From contig NZ_CP113056.1 of NCBI RefSeq assembly GCF_026625645.1, forward strand, positions 4,590,764-4,654,763: DNA of 64,000 bases, written 5' to 3'. The notes beneath the pieces were generated by a model. That model was not told the DNA's origin. It saw only the letters and a list, made by a program, of their open reading frames with translations, and did not search any database. Position 1 is the first letter of the stretch; each line of letters opens with the position of its first letter. Of this stretch, positions 42,975 to 51,769 are shown in pieces. This DNA is from Ancylobacter sp. SL191 (lineage in GTDB: Bacteria > Pseudomonadota > Alphaproteobacteria > Rhizobiales > Xanthobacteraceae). The translations under genes and the position numbers were made by a program.

Positions 42975-43775
42975 TCAGTTGGTGGCCGGCAGGGTCTGCG
43001 GCAGCGGCACGCCGTTGTATTTGAGGTAGATCTCGCGCAGCTTCCCGTTGGCCAGGTCTTGCGCGATCCACTCGTTGAGCGCGACGCGGAGCTTGTCCTC
43101 GCCCTTGCGCAGGCCGATGGCGTAGGGGTTGGTCTTCAGCACGAGCTTGGTCTCGAACGGGTCGTTGGGACGGCGCTGGTTCACCGCCGCCATCACCTGC
43201 GGCGAGGAGCCCATCACGTCCACCTGGCCGGAGACCAGCGCGGTGATGAGGGTCGCGTCGTCGTCATAGCGGACGATCTCGGCGTTCTTCACCTGCGCGG
43301 TGACTTCCTTGTCGTTGGTCGAGCCGCGCGTGGTGCCGATGCGCTTGCCGGCCAGATCCTCGACAGTCTTGATGGCGGCGCCCTTGGGCGCAGCAACGAC
43401 GATCTGGATCACGCCATAGGCGTCGGAGAAATCGATGACCTTCTTGCGCTCCTCGTTCACCGAGAAGGAGGCCATGACGATGTCGGCCTTGCCGGTCAGC
43501 AGGAACGGCACGCGGTTCGGGCTGGTGACCTGCACGATCTCCAGCGGCACGCCGAGATGGGCGGCGAGCAGGCGGGCGCTTTCCACGTCCGAACCGGTCG
43601 GCTGCATCTGCGCATCGGCCATGCCGAAGGGCGGGGAGCCAAGGTCGATGGCAACCAGGAGCTTGCCGCGCTTCTTGATGTCGTCAAGCGTGTCGGCCTT
43701 GGCGAGGCCCGGCAGGCCGAAGCTGCCGGCGAGGCCGGCAATGGCGGTGGCAGTGAGGAATGCGCGGCGGTTCAT
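42975..43775 (-). CDS. ABC transporter periplasmic binding protein (family 3) in the sugar-acid operon
   Basis: Family 3 binding protein of 266 residues with a signal peptide (MNRRAFLTATAIAGLAGSFG, cleavage near LAKA). Core motif FGMADAQMQPTGSDVESARLLAAHLGVPLEIV. Though this family mostly binds amino acids, it lies among sugar-acid genes and probably delivers an aldonate or similar acid; this is inference from context. It follows its ATPase gene by 81 bases containing a hairpin. Confidence 0.92.
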   Translation of the reverse strand: MNRRAFLTATAIAGLAGSFGLPGLAKADTLDDIKKRGKLLVAIDLGSPPFGMADAQMQPTGSDVESARLLAAHLGVPLEIVQVTSPNRVPFLLTGKADIVMASFSVNEERKKVIDFSDAYGVIQIVVAAPKGAAIKTVEDLAGKRIGTTRGSTNDKEVTAQVKNAEIVRYDDDATLITALVSGQVDVMGSSPQVMAAVNQRRPNDPFETKLVLKTNPYAIGLRKGEDKLRVALNEWIAQDLANGKLREIYLKYNGVPLPQTLPATN

Positions 43776-43819
43776 GGTGCCCTCCCAGGGACTTGTTGGC
43801 GTTAGGCGTTGAGATGGGA

Positions 43820-43848
43820 CCGGCGCCGCCTTGGCGTTGAGGCGCCGG
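43820..43848 (-). other. Intercistronic hairpin between ATPase and binding-protein genes
   Basis: CCGGCGCC (43820-43827) and GGCGCCGG (43841-43848) form a perfect 8-bp stem with a 13-base loop in the 81-bp gap. No T-run follows, so it is more likely an mRNA-processing or stabilising element than a terminator. Confidence 0.6.
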
Positions 43849-43856
43849 CCGGACGA

Positions 43857-44585
43857 TCAGAGGCCGGAGCCGACGAACTCGGCGAGTTCGGGCGTCTTCG
43901 GGCTCTCCAGCATGGAACCGGGCCCGGTCTCCCAGACCTTGCCCTTGTGCATGTAGACGACCTGGCTCGCGACCTTGCGGGCGAAGGCCATCTCATGGGT
44001 GACGAGGATCATCGTCATGCCGCCGCGGGCGAGGTCTTCCATGACCTTCAACACCTCGCCGGTGAGCTGGGGATCGAGCGCCGAGGTCACCTCGTCGAAC
44101 AGCATGAGCTTGGGCTGCATGGCGAGCGAGCGGGCGATGGCGACGCGCTGCTGCTGGCCGCCGGAGAGCTGCTCGGGATAGTGCCCGGCCTTCTCCGCGA
44201 GGCCGACGCGGCGCAGCACGTCCTGGGCGAGATCGCGCGCCTCGGCCTTGCCCACCTTCTTCACGCAGCTCGGCGCCAGCATGATGTTCTGCTCGGCGGT
44301 GAGGTGCGGGAACAGGTTGTAGCTCTGGAACACGATGCCGACGTCGCGGCGCAGCGAGCGGCGGTCGAGCTTGGGGTCGTGGACGGCATGGCCGCACACG
44401 TCGATCGTGCCGTCGTCGATGGTCTCCAGCGCGTTGATGCAGCGCAGGGCCGTCGACTTGCCGGAGCCGGACTGGCCGATCACCGCCGCCACCTCGCCGC
44501 GGCCGACCGTGAAGGTCACGCCGTCCAGCACCTTATGGGCGCCGAAGCTCTTGTGAACGTTCTCGAGTTTAACCACGGCCGACAT
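43857..44585 (-). CDS. ABC transporter ATP-binding protein in the sugar-acid operon
   Basis: GlnQ-type ATPase of 242 residues: Walker A GQSGSGKST, Q-loop FQSYNLFPHL, signature [17 protein letters not shown], Walker B LMLFDEVTSALDP, switch ILVTHEM. It overlaps the preceding permease gene by 17 bases and energises the importer of this operon. Similar in make-up to, but distinct from, the ATPase at 11.4 kb. Confidence 0.96.
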   Translation of the reverse strand: MSAVVKLENVHKSFGAHKVLDGVTFTVGRGEVAAVIGQSGSGKSTALRCINALETIDDGTIDVCGHAVHDPKLDRRSLRRDVGIVFQSYNLFPHLTAEQNIMLAPSCVKKVGKAEARDLAQDVLRRVGLAEKAGHYPEQLSGGQQQRVAIARSLAMQPKLMLFDEVTSALDPQLTGEVLKVMEDLARGGMTMILVTHEMAFARKVASQVVYMHKGKVWETGPGSMLESPKTPELAEFVGSGL

Positions 44586-45222
44586 TGAGCTTCCTTTCCA
44601 GCCTCCGGCTCCAGGTCGACAGCGGGAAGCAGATCGCGAAGTAGATCGCCGCCACGACCATGAAGACGGTGAAGGGCTCGAAGATCGAGTTGTTGATGAG
44701 CTTGCCGGCCTGCGCGAGTTCGACGAACCCGACCACGGAGGCCAGCGAGGTGTTCTTGACGATCTGCACGAGGAAGCCGACCGTCGGGGGCGTGGCGATG
44801 CGCATCGCCTGCGGCAGGATCACCCGCGTCATGCGCTGCCAGGGGGTGAGCGCGAGGCACTCGGCCGCCTCCCACTGGGTCTTCGGCACTGATTGCAGGC
44901 AGCCGCGCCAGATCTCGGCGAGGAAGCCCGACGCGTAGATGGTGAGGCCGAGCCCCGCCGCGAACAGCGCCGGCACTTCCTGGAAGCCGACAATGGCGAT
45001 ACCGAAATAGATCAGGAACAGCAGGATCAGCAGCGGCGTGCCCTGCACGATCTGGATGTAGCCGATCGCCGCGTAGCGCAGCGCGCGGTTCGGCGAGATG
45101 CGCATCAGCGCGACGGTGAAGCCGACCAGACCGCCGCCGATGAAGGCGATGGCGGACAGGCCGAGCGTCCACAGCGCGGCCCAACCGAGGAATTGCAGAT
45201 GGATGAGGCTGAAACTCGGCAT
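44569..45222 (-). CDS. ABC transporter permease in the sugar-acid operon (second)
   Basis: A 217-residue HisM/GlnP-type permease with about five helices. The motif IGYIQIVQGTPLLILLFLIYF and the EAA loop EAAECLALTPWQRMTRVILPQ are visible. It pairs with the permease encoded 11 bases upstream and couples to the ATPase gene that it overlaps. Confidence 0.93.
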   Translation of the reverse strand: MPSFSLIHLQFLGWAALWTLGLSAIAFIGGGLVGFTVALMRISPNRALRYAAIGYIQIVQGTPLLILLFLIYFGIAIVGFQEVPALFAAGLGLTIYASGFLAEIWRGCLQSVPKTQWEAAECLALTPWQRMTRVILPQAMRIATPPTVGFLVQIVKNTSLASVVGFVELAQAGKLINNSIFEPFTVFMVVAAIYFAICFPLSTWSRRLERKLNVGRG

Positions 45223-45233
45223 GGATCAGACCC

Positions 45234-45917
45234 TCACAGCGCCGTGCCGAGCTTGCGCCGGCGCACGAACACCACGAGGCCGAACAGCCCCAGCGCGATG
45301 CGCACCACGAAAGACAGAGCGAGATAGATCAGCCCGACCACGATGTAGGTCTCGAAGGACCGGAAGGTGTCGGACTGGATGCGGTTGGCGACGGCGGTGA
45401 GTTCCTCCGCCGAAATCTGCGAGGTGATGGAGGAGGCCAGCATCAGCAGCACATACTGGCTGGTCAGCGCCGGATAGACCCGCTCGATCGCCGGGCGGAT
45501 GATGACGTGCCAGTAAATCTGCGGCCGCGACAGGCCGAGGCAGTCCGCCGCCTCGAGCTGCGACTTGTGCACCGATTCAAGGCCGGCGCGGACGATCTCG
45601 CAGGTATAGGCGGCGACGTTCACCACCAGCGCGATCACCGCCGCCATGTTGGCGGACACCCGGATGCCGAGCGTGGCGATGCCGAAATAGACGATGAACA
45701 CCTGCACCAGCAGCGGCGTGTTGCGGATGATCTCTACATAGCTCGCCACCAGAAAGCGCACCCAGCGCGGCCCGTCCGACCGGCCGATGGCGCAGAGCGT
45801 GCCGAGCACGAAGCCGAGCACGGTGGAGACCGCCGAAAGCTGCAGGGTGAGCCAGGCGCCCTGCAGGAATTCCGGCCAATAGGCCCAGAGCGAGCTGAAA
45901 TCGAACTGATAGGTCAT
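45234..45917 (-). CDS. ABC transporter permease in the sugar-acid operon (first)
   Basis: A 227-residue permease of the same family (ASYVEIIRNTPLLVQVFIVYF; EAA loop EAADCLGLSRPQIYWHVIIRP). It starts inside the end of the uronate reductase gene (ATGA overlap), which firmly places this amino-acid-type importer in the sugar-acid operon. Confidence 0.93.
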   Translation of the reverse strand: MTYQFDFSSLWAYWPEFLQGAWLTLQLSAVSTVLGFVLGTLCAIGRSDGPRWVRFLVASYVEIIRNTPLLVQVFIVYFGIATLGIRVSANMAAVIALVVNVAAYTCEIVRAGLESVHKSQLEAADCLGLSRPQIYWHVIIRPAIERVYPALTSQYVLLMLASSITSQISAEELTAVANRIQSDTFRSFETYIVVGLIYLALSFVVRIALGLFGLVVFVRRRKLGTAL

Positions 45918-47050
45918 GCCACCTGCTCCGCGCCGTGCCGCGCGACGATGGCCGCGAGCACCGGTGTCGCCGGGGCGCCGGGCTGGCCGGCGATCCAGTC
46001 GAGGAAGGCGCCGAGCCGCCGCTCGACCTTCACCGCGTGGTTCTGCGCGATGTCGGCGATGCGGTGATCGAGGAACGGGTTGCGGAAGCGGTCGAGCGTG
46101 ACGCCGACATAGGCGCGGGCCTCAGCCTCCATGCCCCGCGCGGCAAAGCCGGGGATGACCTCCTGCGCATAAAGCGCATCGAGCCGGGCGCGGATGGCGT
46201 CATCGGCGAGGATGGCCCGCACCGTCTCGCCCGGCGCCCGCCCCTCGCGCACCCAGATTTCCGCCAGCACGGTGTGGCCGAGATTGAGGATGTGCAGCTT
46301 CAGCCGCTCGAAGGGGTCGAGATCGTCGGTCAGCGTCACGCTGGGATGGCTGAACGGCAGGTCGAGCCCCGCGCGGCGCTCGATGGCCCAGAGCGCATAG
46401 GGCTCGGCCACCGCGCCGACCGGCTCGATCGGCTCGGAGACGATGCGGTCGACCAGCGTGTTGGCGAAGACCACCGAGGTCGCGATCCAGTCGCCGAACG
46501 CCGCCGGGGCGCCGCTGGCGGCGGCGAGCGCCTGCACGGCGGCGCCGAGCACCTCGCCATTGCGGTTGATGAGTTCGCAGGGCAGCAGGGTGAGCGGTCG
46601 CCCTCCCGCCTGCCAGCGGGCATGGAGCAGCGCGGTCAGCTTGCCGGGGAAGGAGACCGGCACAGCGCCCGACAGCAGCGCCGGGCCCTGATCCTCATCG
46701 ACGATGCGGTAGCCGGCATCGCCCATATTGGAGACGACGATCTCCGCCTCCTGCGCGAAGAGCCGGGTGAGCGCCGGCCAGTCGGCGGCGGCGGACAGGC
46801 CCTGATCGACAGCGGTCACCTGCACGGCGCGCTCCACCGGGGCGCCCTCGACCATGCCGCGAATGATCACCGGATAGCCCTCGGGACGGCCAAAGGCGGC
46901 GACACGGCCGGCGCGATCGGCCGAGCCGGAGGCCTGCACCACGGTGATCGGGCCGATGTCCTGCCCCTGCTGGCGCGCCTCATGGACGAACAGCGCCACA
47001 TGGGCCTGCAGGAAACGACTGGTTCCGAATTGAAGGATGCGCCGGGTCAC
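45914..47050 (-). CDS. Mannitol dehydrogenase family oxidoreductase, uronate reductase (UxaB/UxuB-like)
   Basis: NAD-dependent polyol/uronate dehydrogenase of about 378 residues. The N-terminal nucleotide-binding motif is ILQFGTSRFLQAHVALF; the catalytic lysine/asparagine region is seen in LPCELINRNGEVL and LKLHILNLGHTVLAE. In this operon it most likely reduces D-tagaturonate to D-altronate, feeding the dehydratase UxaA. The start is taken as GTG 47050, because TRRILQFGTSRFL is the family opening; a GTG at 47116 would add 22 unlike residues. First gene of the operon. Confidence 0.88.
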   Translation of the reverse strand: MTRRILQFGTSRFLQAHVALFVHEARQQGQDIGPITVVQASGSADRAGRVAAFGRPEGYPVIIRGMVEGAPVERAVQVTAVDQGLSAAADWPALTRLFAQEAEIVVSNMGDAGYRIVDEDQGPALLSGAVPVSFPGKLTALLHARWQAGGRPLTLLPCELINRNGEVLGAAVQALAAASGAPAAFGDWIATSVVFANTLVDRIVSEPIEPVGAVAEPYALWAIERRAGLDLPFSHPSVTLTDDLDPFERLKLHILNLGHTVLAEIWVREGRAPGETVRAILADDAIRARLDALYAQEVIPGFAARGMEAEARAYVGVTLDRFRNPFLDHRIADIAQNHAVKVERRLGAFLDWIAGQPGAPATPVLAAIVARHGAEQVA

Positions 47051-47183
47051 GCGGGCAGCACCCGGCCTCGTCCGCACGGACGGACCGCACTGACATCGAC
47101 AGGCTGGCAGGCACACGGATTCCGGCTGTCGCCGTTGAGCAACATGATCGCTTCCTCACCCAAGAATGGTTCTTATTGGCCGT

Positions 47184-47243
47184 CTTTTAAATACAAAAAT
47201 CCACGCTGGACGCGCGCTGTCAATCTGTTTTTAATGTAAAAAA
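47184..47243. promoter_or_regulatory. AT-rich dyads in the divergent uronate-operon/regulator promoter
   Basis: The 246-bp gap between the divergent genes contains two AT-rich near-palindromes: TTTTAAATACAAAA (from 47186) and TTTTTA-ATG-TAAAAA (47228-47242, perfect arms). They are related in sequence and stand out from the GC-rich surroundings. Likely binding sites of the regulator at 47297, which has two GntR-type DNA-binding domains. Confidence 0.55.
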
Positions 47244-47296
47244 AACGGCGCGCTTCGCACGACGCCGTTGGGGAGACGCAAAGGGGCCGACCGGGC

Positions 47297-48223
47297 ATGA
47301 AGGGAAACTCCGTCTTCAAGAGCAGCTTCAACCGCTGCCTTCGACGCTTGTCGGGGCTGTCGGTGGGCGCCGTCCTGCCGTCAGAAAGCGAGCTGGCGCA
47401 GAGGCTTGAGGTCAGCCGCACCACCGTGCGCGCGGTGCTGGCGGCGCTCGACCAGCAGGGCATCGTCAAAGGCCCCGCGGGCCAGCGCAGCCTCGCCCGC
47501 CACCCACGCGAGGGCGACTATTTCCCGGACACCCAGACGCTCTCGGCCGGCGCGGCGGTTGAGCGGCACTTCATGCAATGGATCCTGCAGGGCGATTTCC
47601 GCGCCGGGCAGTTGCTGAACTCCGCCGAGCTGGCCCGCCAGTTCGGCACCTCGACGACGACGATCCGCGAGCATCTGGCCCGCTTCCAGCATTTCGGCCT
47701 GCTGGAGCGTCGCCCGAACAGCGCCTGGCTGTTCAAGGGTGTCACCCCGGCCTTCGCTACGGAAGTCTACGATGTGCGCGAGCTGTTCGAGCTGCGCGCC
47801 ACCCGCAGCTTCATCGAGCTGCCGGACGATTCCCCGCCCTGGCGCGAACTCGACGCCATCGAGCAGGATCACCACGCCTTGCTCGCCAATATCGACACCG
47901 ACTATCCGCGCTTTCCCGCGCTGGACGAGCGGCTGCACCGGGTCATCCACGAGACCTCGGAGAACCGCTTCATCATCGATTTCTACGACGTGATCTCGAC
48001 CCTGTTCCACTACACCTATCAGTGGAACAAGGGCGACGAGAAGCAGCGCAACACGACGGCGCTGCTGGAACATCTCGACTACATCCAGGCGCTGCGCAGC
48101 CGCGACCCGCGCGCCATCGACGCGCGCTGCCGCAAGCATCTGCGCACCGCCCGCGCCACCCTTCAGCGTTCCATCAGATTCGGGCCGTTCCCTGATGACG
48201 CGCCCGCCGGAGTTGCCCCGTGA
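47297..48223 (+). CDS. GntR family regulator with two tandem winged-helix domains and an FCD-like domain
   Basis: A 308-residue regulator, longer than usual for the family. Residues about 18-65 form one GntR winged helix (VLPSESELAQRLEVSRTTVR), and about 85-145 form a second (LLNSAELARQFGTSTTTIRE). The C-terminal part (about 150-290) looks like an FCD ligand-binding domain (LDERLHRVIHETSENRFI). It is divergent from the uronate operon and overlaps the KDG kinase gene by four bases, so it is the obvious regulator of this pathway. The duplicated DNA-binding domain is uncommon. Confidence 0.9.
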   Translation: MKGNSVFKSSFNRCLRRLSGLSVGAVLPSESELAQRLEVSRTTVRAVLAALDQQGIVKGPAGQRSLARHPREGDYFPDTQTLSAGAAVERHFMQWILQGDFRAGQLLNSAELARQFGTSTTTIREHLARFQHFGLLERRPNSAWLFKGVTPAFATEVYDVRELFELRATRSFIELPDDSPPWRELDAIEQDHHALLANIDTDYPRFPALDERLHRVIHETSENRFIIDFYDVISTLFHYTYQWNKGDEKQRNTTALLEHLDYIQALRSRDPRAIDARCRKHLRTARATLQRSIRFGPFPDDAPAGVAP

Positions 48224-49143
48224 GCCAGCTTTTTGTCAGCATCGGCGAATGCATGATCGAACTCGCCGTCACCGCTGAGGGGCTGTACCGGCGCGGTTTC
48301 GCCGGCGACACGCTGAACACCGCCTGGGGCGTGCGCGGCCTTTCCGGCCCCGATGTCAGCGTGCGTTACCTCACCTGCGTCGGCGACGACACGCCGTCCG
48401 ACGAGATGGTCCGTTTCATCGGTGACGCCGGCATCGACACCAGCCATATCGGCCGCGTGCCCGGCCGGCCGGTGGGACTCTACATGATCGCGCTGCAGGG
48501 CCATGAGCGCACCTTCACCTATTGGCGCGACACCTCCGCCGCCAAGCTGCTCGCCGCCGATCCTGCGACGTTGCGCGCCGACCTCGCGGGGGCGCGCTGC
48601 ATCTACTTCTCCGGCATCACACTCGCCATCCTCTCGCCGGAGCACCGCGCGACCCTGTTCGCGGCGCTGGCCGAGGCGCGGGCGGCGGGCGCGATGATCG
48701 CCTTCGACGCCAATGTGCGCCCGCGCCTGTGGGCGGGGCCGGACGCTTTGCGGGCCGGCATCGAGGCCGGCTATCGCGCCGCCACCATCGCCCTGCCGAC
48801 CTTCCCGGACGAAGCGGGCCTGTTCGGCGACGCCACGCCGGGCGACGCCGCCCGCCGCATCGCCGGCTATGGGGTGGAAGAGATCGTGGTGAAGGACGGC
48901 GCCGAGCCCTGCACGCTCGTCGCCGGTGGCGAAACGCTGAGCCTTCCGGCGGAGCGCGTCGACCAGCCGCTCGACACCACCGGCGCCGGCGACAGCTTCA
49001 ACGCCGGCTATATCAGCGCCCGCCTCAAGGGCCACCCGCCAGCCGAGGCCGTCGCGCACGCCCACCGCGTCGCCGCCGCCGTCATCGGCACACGCGGGGC
49101 TCTACTGGACATGGCGGCGCTGAGCGCGTTGGCGACCGGTTAA
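48220..49143 (+). CDS. kdgK: 2-keto-3-deoxygluconate kinase (PfkB family)
   Basis: Sugar kinase of 307 residues. PfkB signatures: the N-terminal GFAGDTLNTAWGVRGL and the C-terminal DTTGAGDSFNAGYI with the catalytic aspartate. It phosphorylates KDG to KDPG, the last step before the Entner-Doudoroff aldolase. The GTG start overlaps the regulator stop (GTGA). The KDG assignment rests on the PfkB subtype and on the neighbouring KDG-producing enzymes. Confidence 0.9.
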   Translation: MSQLFVSIGECMIELAVTAEGLYRRGFAGDTLNTAWGVRGLSGPDVSVRYLTCVGDDTPSDEMVRFIGDAGIDTSHIGRVPGRPVGLYMIALQGHERTFTYWRDTSAAKLLAADPATLRADLAGARCIYFSGITLAILSPEHRATLFAALAEARAAGAMIAFDANVRPRLWAGPDALRAGIEAGYRAATIALPTFPDEAGLFGDATPGDAARRIAGYGVEEIVVKDGAEPCTLVAGGETLSLPAERVDQPLDTTGAGDSFNAGYISARLKGHPPAEAVAHAHRVAAAVIGTRGALLDMAALSALATG

Positions 49144-49175
49144 CCGGGGCCGACGACGTCCCTCGCCGGCCTTGG

Positions 49176-49793
49176 TCAGAGGTCAGGCTCGCCTGTCCCG
49201 TCGCTCCAGCGGATCCCCGAGCGCCCGCTGGTCAGATCGGCCAGCAGTCGGTCCACGCTGCCGGCTTCCGCCTGCGGCGCCGACACCGCGAGGATCGCGC
49301 CGCTGTCGGTGAAGGTCTGAACCGTCAGTTGCACGCCTGTCAGCGCGCCGAGCCGCGCCTGCACCAGCGCCAGGTCGCTGAACCCGCAGATGAGCGTGCC
49401 GGTGACGGTCGCGATGAGCGCGACCTTGCCGGCTTCGCGCACGCAGAGCGCCGCCGTCCCGCCATAGGCCCGGATCAGGCCGCCGCTGCCCAGAAGAATG
49501 CCGCCGAACCAGCGCGTGACGACGACGGCGACATGATCGAGGTGTTGCCCGTCAATCGCGGCGAGGATCGGCTTGCCGGCGGTCCCACTGGGCTCGCCAT
49601 CGTCGTTGAAGCGGTAGCTCTGCCCGATGCGCCATGCCCAGCAATTGTGATTGGCCGCCGGGTCCGACTGTGCCGCGATGAACGCCTTCGCTGCCGCCTC
49701 GTCCGCCACGGGACTGGCAATCGCGATGAAGCGGCTCTTCTTGATCTCCTGCTGGCAGTGAGCAGGTTCAGCGAGGGTGAAGCGTGCGACCAT
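49176..49793 (-). CDS. YigZ/IMPACT family protein
   Basis: A protein of about 205 residues with the UPF0029 signature (NHNCWAWRIG, then DDGEPSGTAGKPIL, and VVVTRWFGGILLGSGGLIRAY). The C-terminal part has the ferredoxin-like YigZ domain. Molecular role unclear; eukaryotic IMPACT relatives regulate translation stress. Start uncertain: ATG 49793 matches the family opening, and an earlier ATG at 49808 would add five residues. Single gene. Confidence 0.9.
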   Translation of the reverse strand: MVARFTLAEPAHCQQEIKKSRFIAIASPVADEAAAKAFIAAQSDPAANHNCWAWRIGQSYRFNDDGEPSGTAGKPILAAIDGQHLDHVAVVVTRWFGGILLGSGGLIRAYGGTAALCVREAGKVALIATVTGTLICGFSDLALVQARLGALTGVQLTVQTFTDSGAILAVSAPQAEAGSVDRLLADLTSGRSGIRWSDGTGEPDL

Positions 49794-49915
49794 GGGCTCG
49801 TCTACCATGATGGAAGACCGCGATCTCCCCGCCCTGCCCTCCACAAGCAGGAAGCCCGGAGCCGCTGCCGGTCCCGGGCTTCCCATCGCAGATGGCCGGC
49901 GTTTCGTGCGTGCCG

Positions 49916-50188
49916 TCAGGCGGCGCGGCTGGCCGACAGATTGACGTCGCCGCGCACCTCGACCTCGATCTCGAGGATTGACATCGGCGTGCCGCGTTCC
50001 AGGCGAACCTTCACATTGTCCTGCTCGCAGGGCACGTGCTTGGCGACCACGGCCAGAATGTCCTCGCGCAGGCGCGAGAGCAGATCGTCGCCGCCCAGCA
50101 CCTGGCGCTCATGCGACAGCAGGATCTGCAGCCGTTCCCGCGCCTGGGGGGCGCTGCCGTGAGAGAAGAAGCGCTTCCATAAGGTCAT
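49916..50188 (-). CDS. minE: Cell division topological specificity factor MinE
   Basis: A 90-residue MinE: N-terminal MinD-binding/membrane helix (RLQILLSHERQVLGGDDLLS) and C-terminal dimerisation part. It stimulates MinD ATPase and drives pole-to-pole oscillation that keeps MinC from mid-cell. It overlaps minD by four bases (ATGA) as the last gene of minCDE. Confidence 0.96.
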   Translation of the reverse strand: MTLWKRFFSHGSAPQARERLQILLSHERQVLGGDDLLSRLREDILAVVAKHVPCEQDNVKVRLERGTPMSILEIEVEVRGDVNLSASRAA

Positions 50189-50997
50189 GCCGCCCTCCGC
50201 AGGAGCTTGCTGAACAGGCCGCCACGCTGCCGGGGCAGTTCCATGGCGACGTCCTCGCCCTTGAGGCGCCGCGCCGCGTCCTGATAGGCGCGGGCCGGCG
50301 CGCTGTTCGGGTCATGGATGGAAACCGGAACGCCCATATTGGACGCCTTGAGCACATCATTGCTCTCCGGAACGATGCCGAGCAGCGGCAGCGACAGGAT
50401 TTCCAGAACGTCCTCGGTCTTCAGCATGTCGCCGCGCGCCGCGCGGACGGGATCGTAGCGCGTCAGCAGCAGGCGTTTGTCCACCGTCTCGCCGCGCTCG
50501 GCCTTCAGCGTCTTGGAATCGAGGATGCCGACGATGCGGTCGCTGTCGCGCACCGAGGAGACTTCCGGGTTGGTGACGACGATGGCGATCTCGGCATGGC
50601 GCATGGCGAGCGTCGCGCCGCGCTCGATACCGGCCGGGCTGTCGCAGATGACCCAGTCGAAATGCTGCGACAGCAGGCCGATGACCCGGTCGACGCCTTC
50701 TTCCGTGAGCGCGTCCTTGTCCCGCGTCTGCGAGGCCGGCAGCAGGAACAGCGAATCCAGCCGCTTGTCCTTGATCAGCGCCTGCGGCAGCCGGGCATCG
50801 CCCTGGATGACGTTGACGAAGTCGTAGACGACCCGGCGCTCGGCACCCATGATCAGGTCGAGATTGCGAAGCCCGACGTCGAAATCGACGACGACGACCT
50901 TGTCGCCGGTGCGGGCCAGGGCAGCGCCGATGGCGGCGGTCGTCGTCGTTTTACCGACGCCACCCTTTCCCGACGTGACTGTGATGATCTTAGCCAT
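50185..50997 (-). CDS. minD: Septum site-determining protein MinD
   Basis: A 270-residue ParA-type ATPase. The deviant Walker A is KGGVGKTTTTAA, switch regions are VVDFDVGLRNLD and CDSPAGIE, and an amphipathic membrane-targeting helix lies at the C-terminus (GGLFSKLLRRAA). It recruits MinC to the membrane and is displaced by MinE. It lies 14 bases after minC. Confidence 0.97.
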   Translation of the reverse strand: MAKIITVTSGKGGVGKTTTTAAIGAALARTGDKVVVVDFDVGLRNLDLIMGAERRVVYDFVNVIQGDARLPQALIKDKRLDSLFLLPASQTRDKDALTEEGVDRVIGLLSQHFDWVICDSPAGIERGATLAMRHAEIAIVVTNPEVSSVRDSDRIVGILDSKTLKAERGETVDKRLLLTRYDPVRAARGDMLKTEDVLEILSLPLLGIVPESNDVLKASNMGVPVSIHDPNSAPARAYQDAARRLKGEDVAMELPRQRGGLFSKLLRRAA

Positions 50998-51011
50998 GTC
51001 TTGCTTCGCTC

Positions 51012-51710
51012 CTAAAGCGCTGTAATTCGCAGGGTTTCGTCTTCGGTCGATACGCGGACCGCCTTGCCCCGGAAGGCGTCGTCAATATCCTCGGCGGTGC
51101 GGTAGATGCCGTCCACCGCCAGCAGCTCGGCGTCGAGCTTGGTGCAGAAGATCTGCGCCGTGGCGCCGAATGTCGCGCCGGCGATGGCGCGGCCGGCGAG
51201 GGTGCCGTAAACATGGATCGAGCCGCCGGCGATGATCTCGGCACCGGCGCCGACCGAGCCGATGATCGTCACATCGCCTTCGAGGCAGACGATGGACTGG
51301 CCGGAGCGCACGCGCCGCTCGACCAGCAGGTTGGCCGGCTCGGCGGGCTTGCGCGGCGGCTCCGGGGCGACCGCGACGTCGATCGTCGGCAGCGTGCTGT
51401 CGCGCCCGCCGCGCAGGATGGGCGGCATGGCGGCATCCACCAGGCTCGGGCGGACGCCTTCCAGCCCGACCAGCCGGACGCCGCGCGTCGCCAGTTCCCC
51501 GATCCAACGCTCGACATCGGCCTTGCTCTGCGCCGTGTCAGCAAGGTCGAGAACGACGGTGCGGCCTTTGAAGAAACCGGGGGAGCGCTGAAGCCACACG
51601 TCGAAATCGACCAGCCACGCCTCCAGCGGCACATCGGCCACCAGCGTCATCGCCATGAACGAGCGTCCACGGAAACGGATCGACGGCCCGGTTTGACTGA
51701 CAGCGTTCAC
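51012..51710 (-). CDS. minC: Septum formation inhibitor MinC
   Basis: A 232-residue MinC: N-terminal FtsZ-inhibiting domain (SIRFRGRSFMAMTLVADVPL) and C-terminal beta-helix that dimerises and binds MinD (VRSGQSIVCLEGDVTIIGSV, GGSIHVYGTLAGRAIAG). First gene of minCDE; a CtrA-type box lies 44-60 bases upstream. Confidence 0.96.
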   Translation of the reverse strand: MNAVSQTGPSIRFRGRSFMAMTLVADVPLEAWLVDFDVWLQRSPGFFKGRTVVLDLADTAQSKADVERWIGELATRGVRLVGLEGVRPSLVDAAMPPILRGGRDSTLPTIDVAVAPEPPRKPAEPANLLVERRVRSGQSIVCLEGDVTIIGSVGAGAEIIAGGSIHVYGTLAGRAIAGATFGATAQIFCTKLDAELLAVDGIYRTAEDIDDAFRGKAVRVSTEDETLRITAL

Positions 51711-51753
51711 GAAACGAATCTCCCCAACTGAGGGATAGATTCAGTTAATCTAG

Positions 51754-51769
51754 GTTAACGAGTGGTTAA
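51754..51769 (-). promoter_or_regulatory. CtrA-type binding site upstream of minCDE
   Basis: On the minus strand the site reads TTAA-N7-TTAAC, the full CtrA consensus, with a further TTAA six bases closer to minC. It lies 44-59 bases before the minC start. CtrA control of minCDE has been reported in Sinorhizobium meliloti, which fits. Confidence 0.7.
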
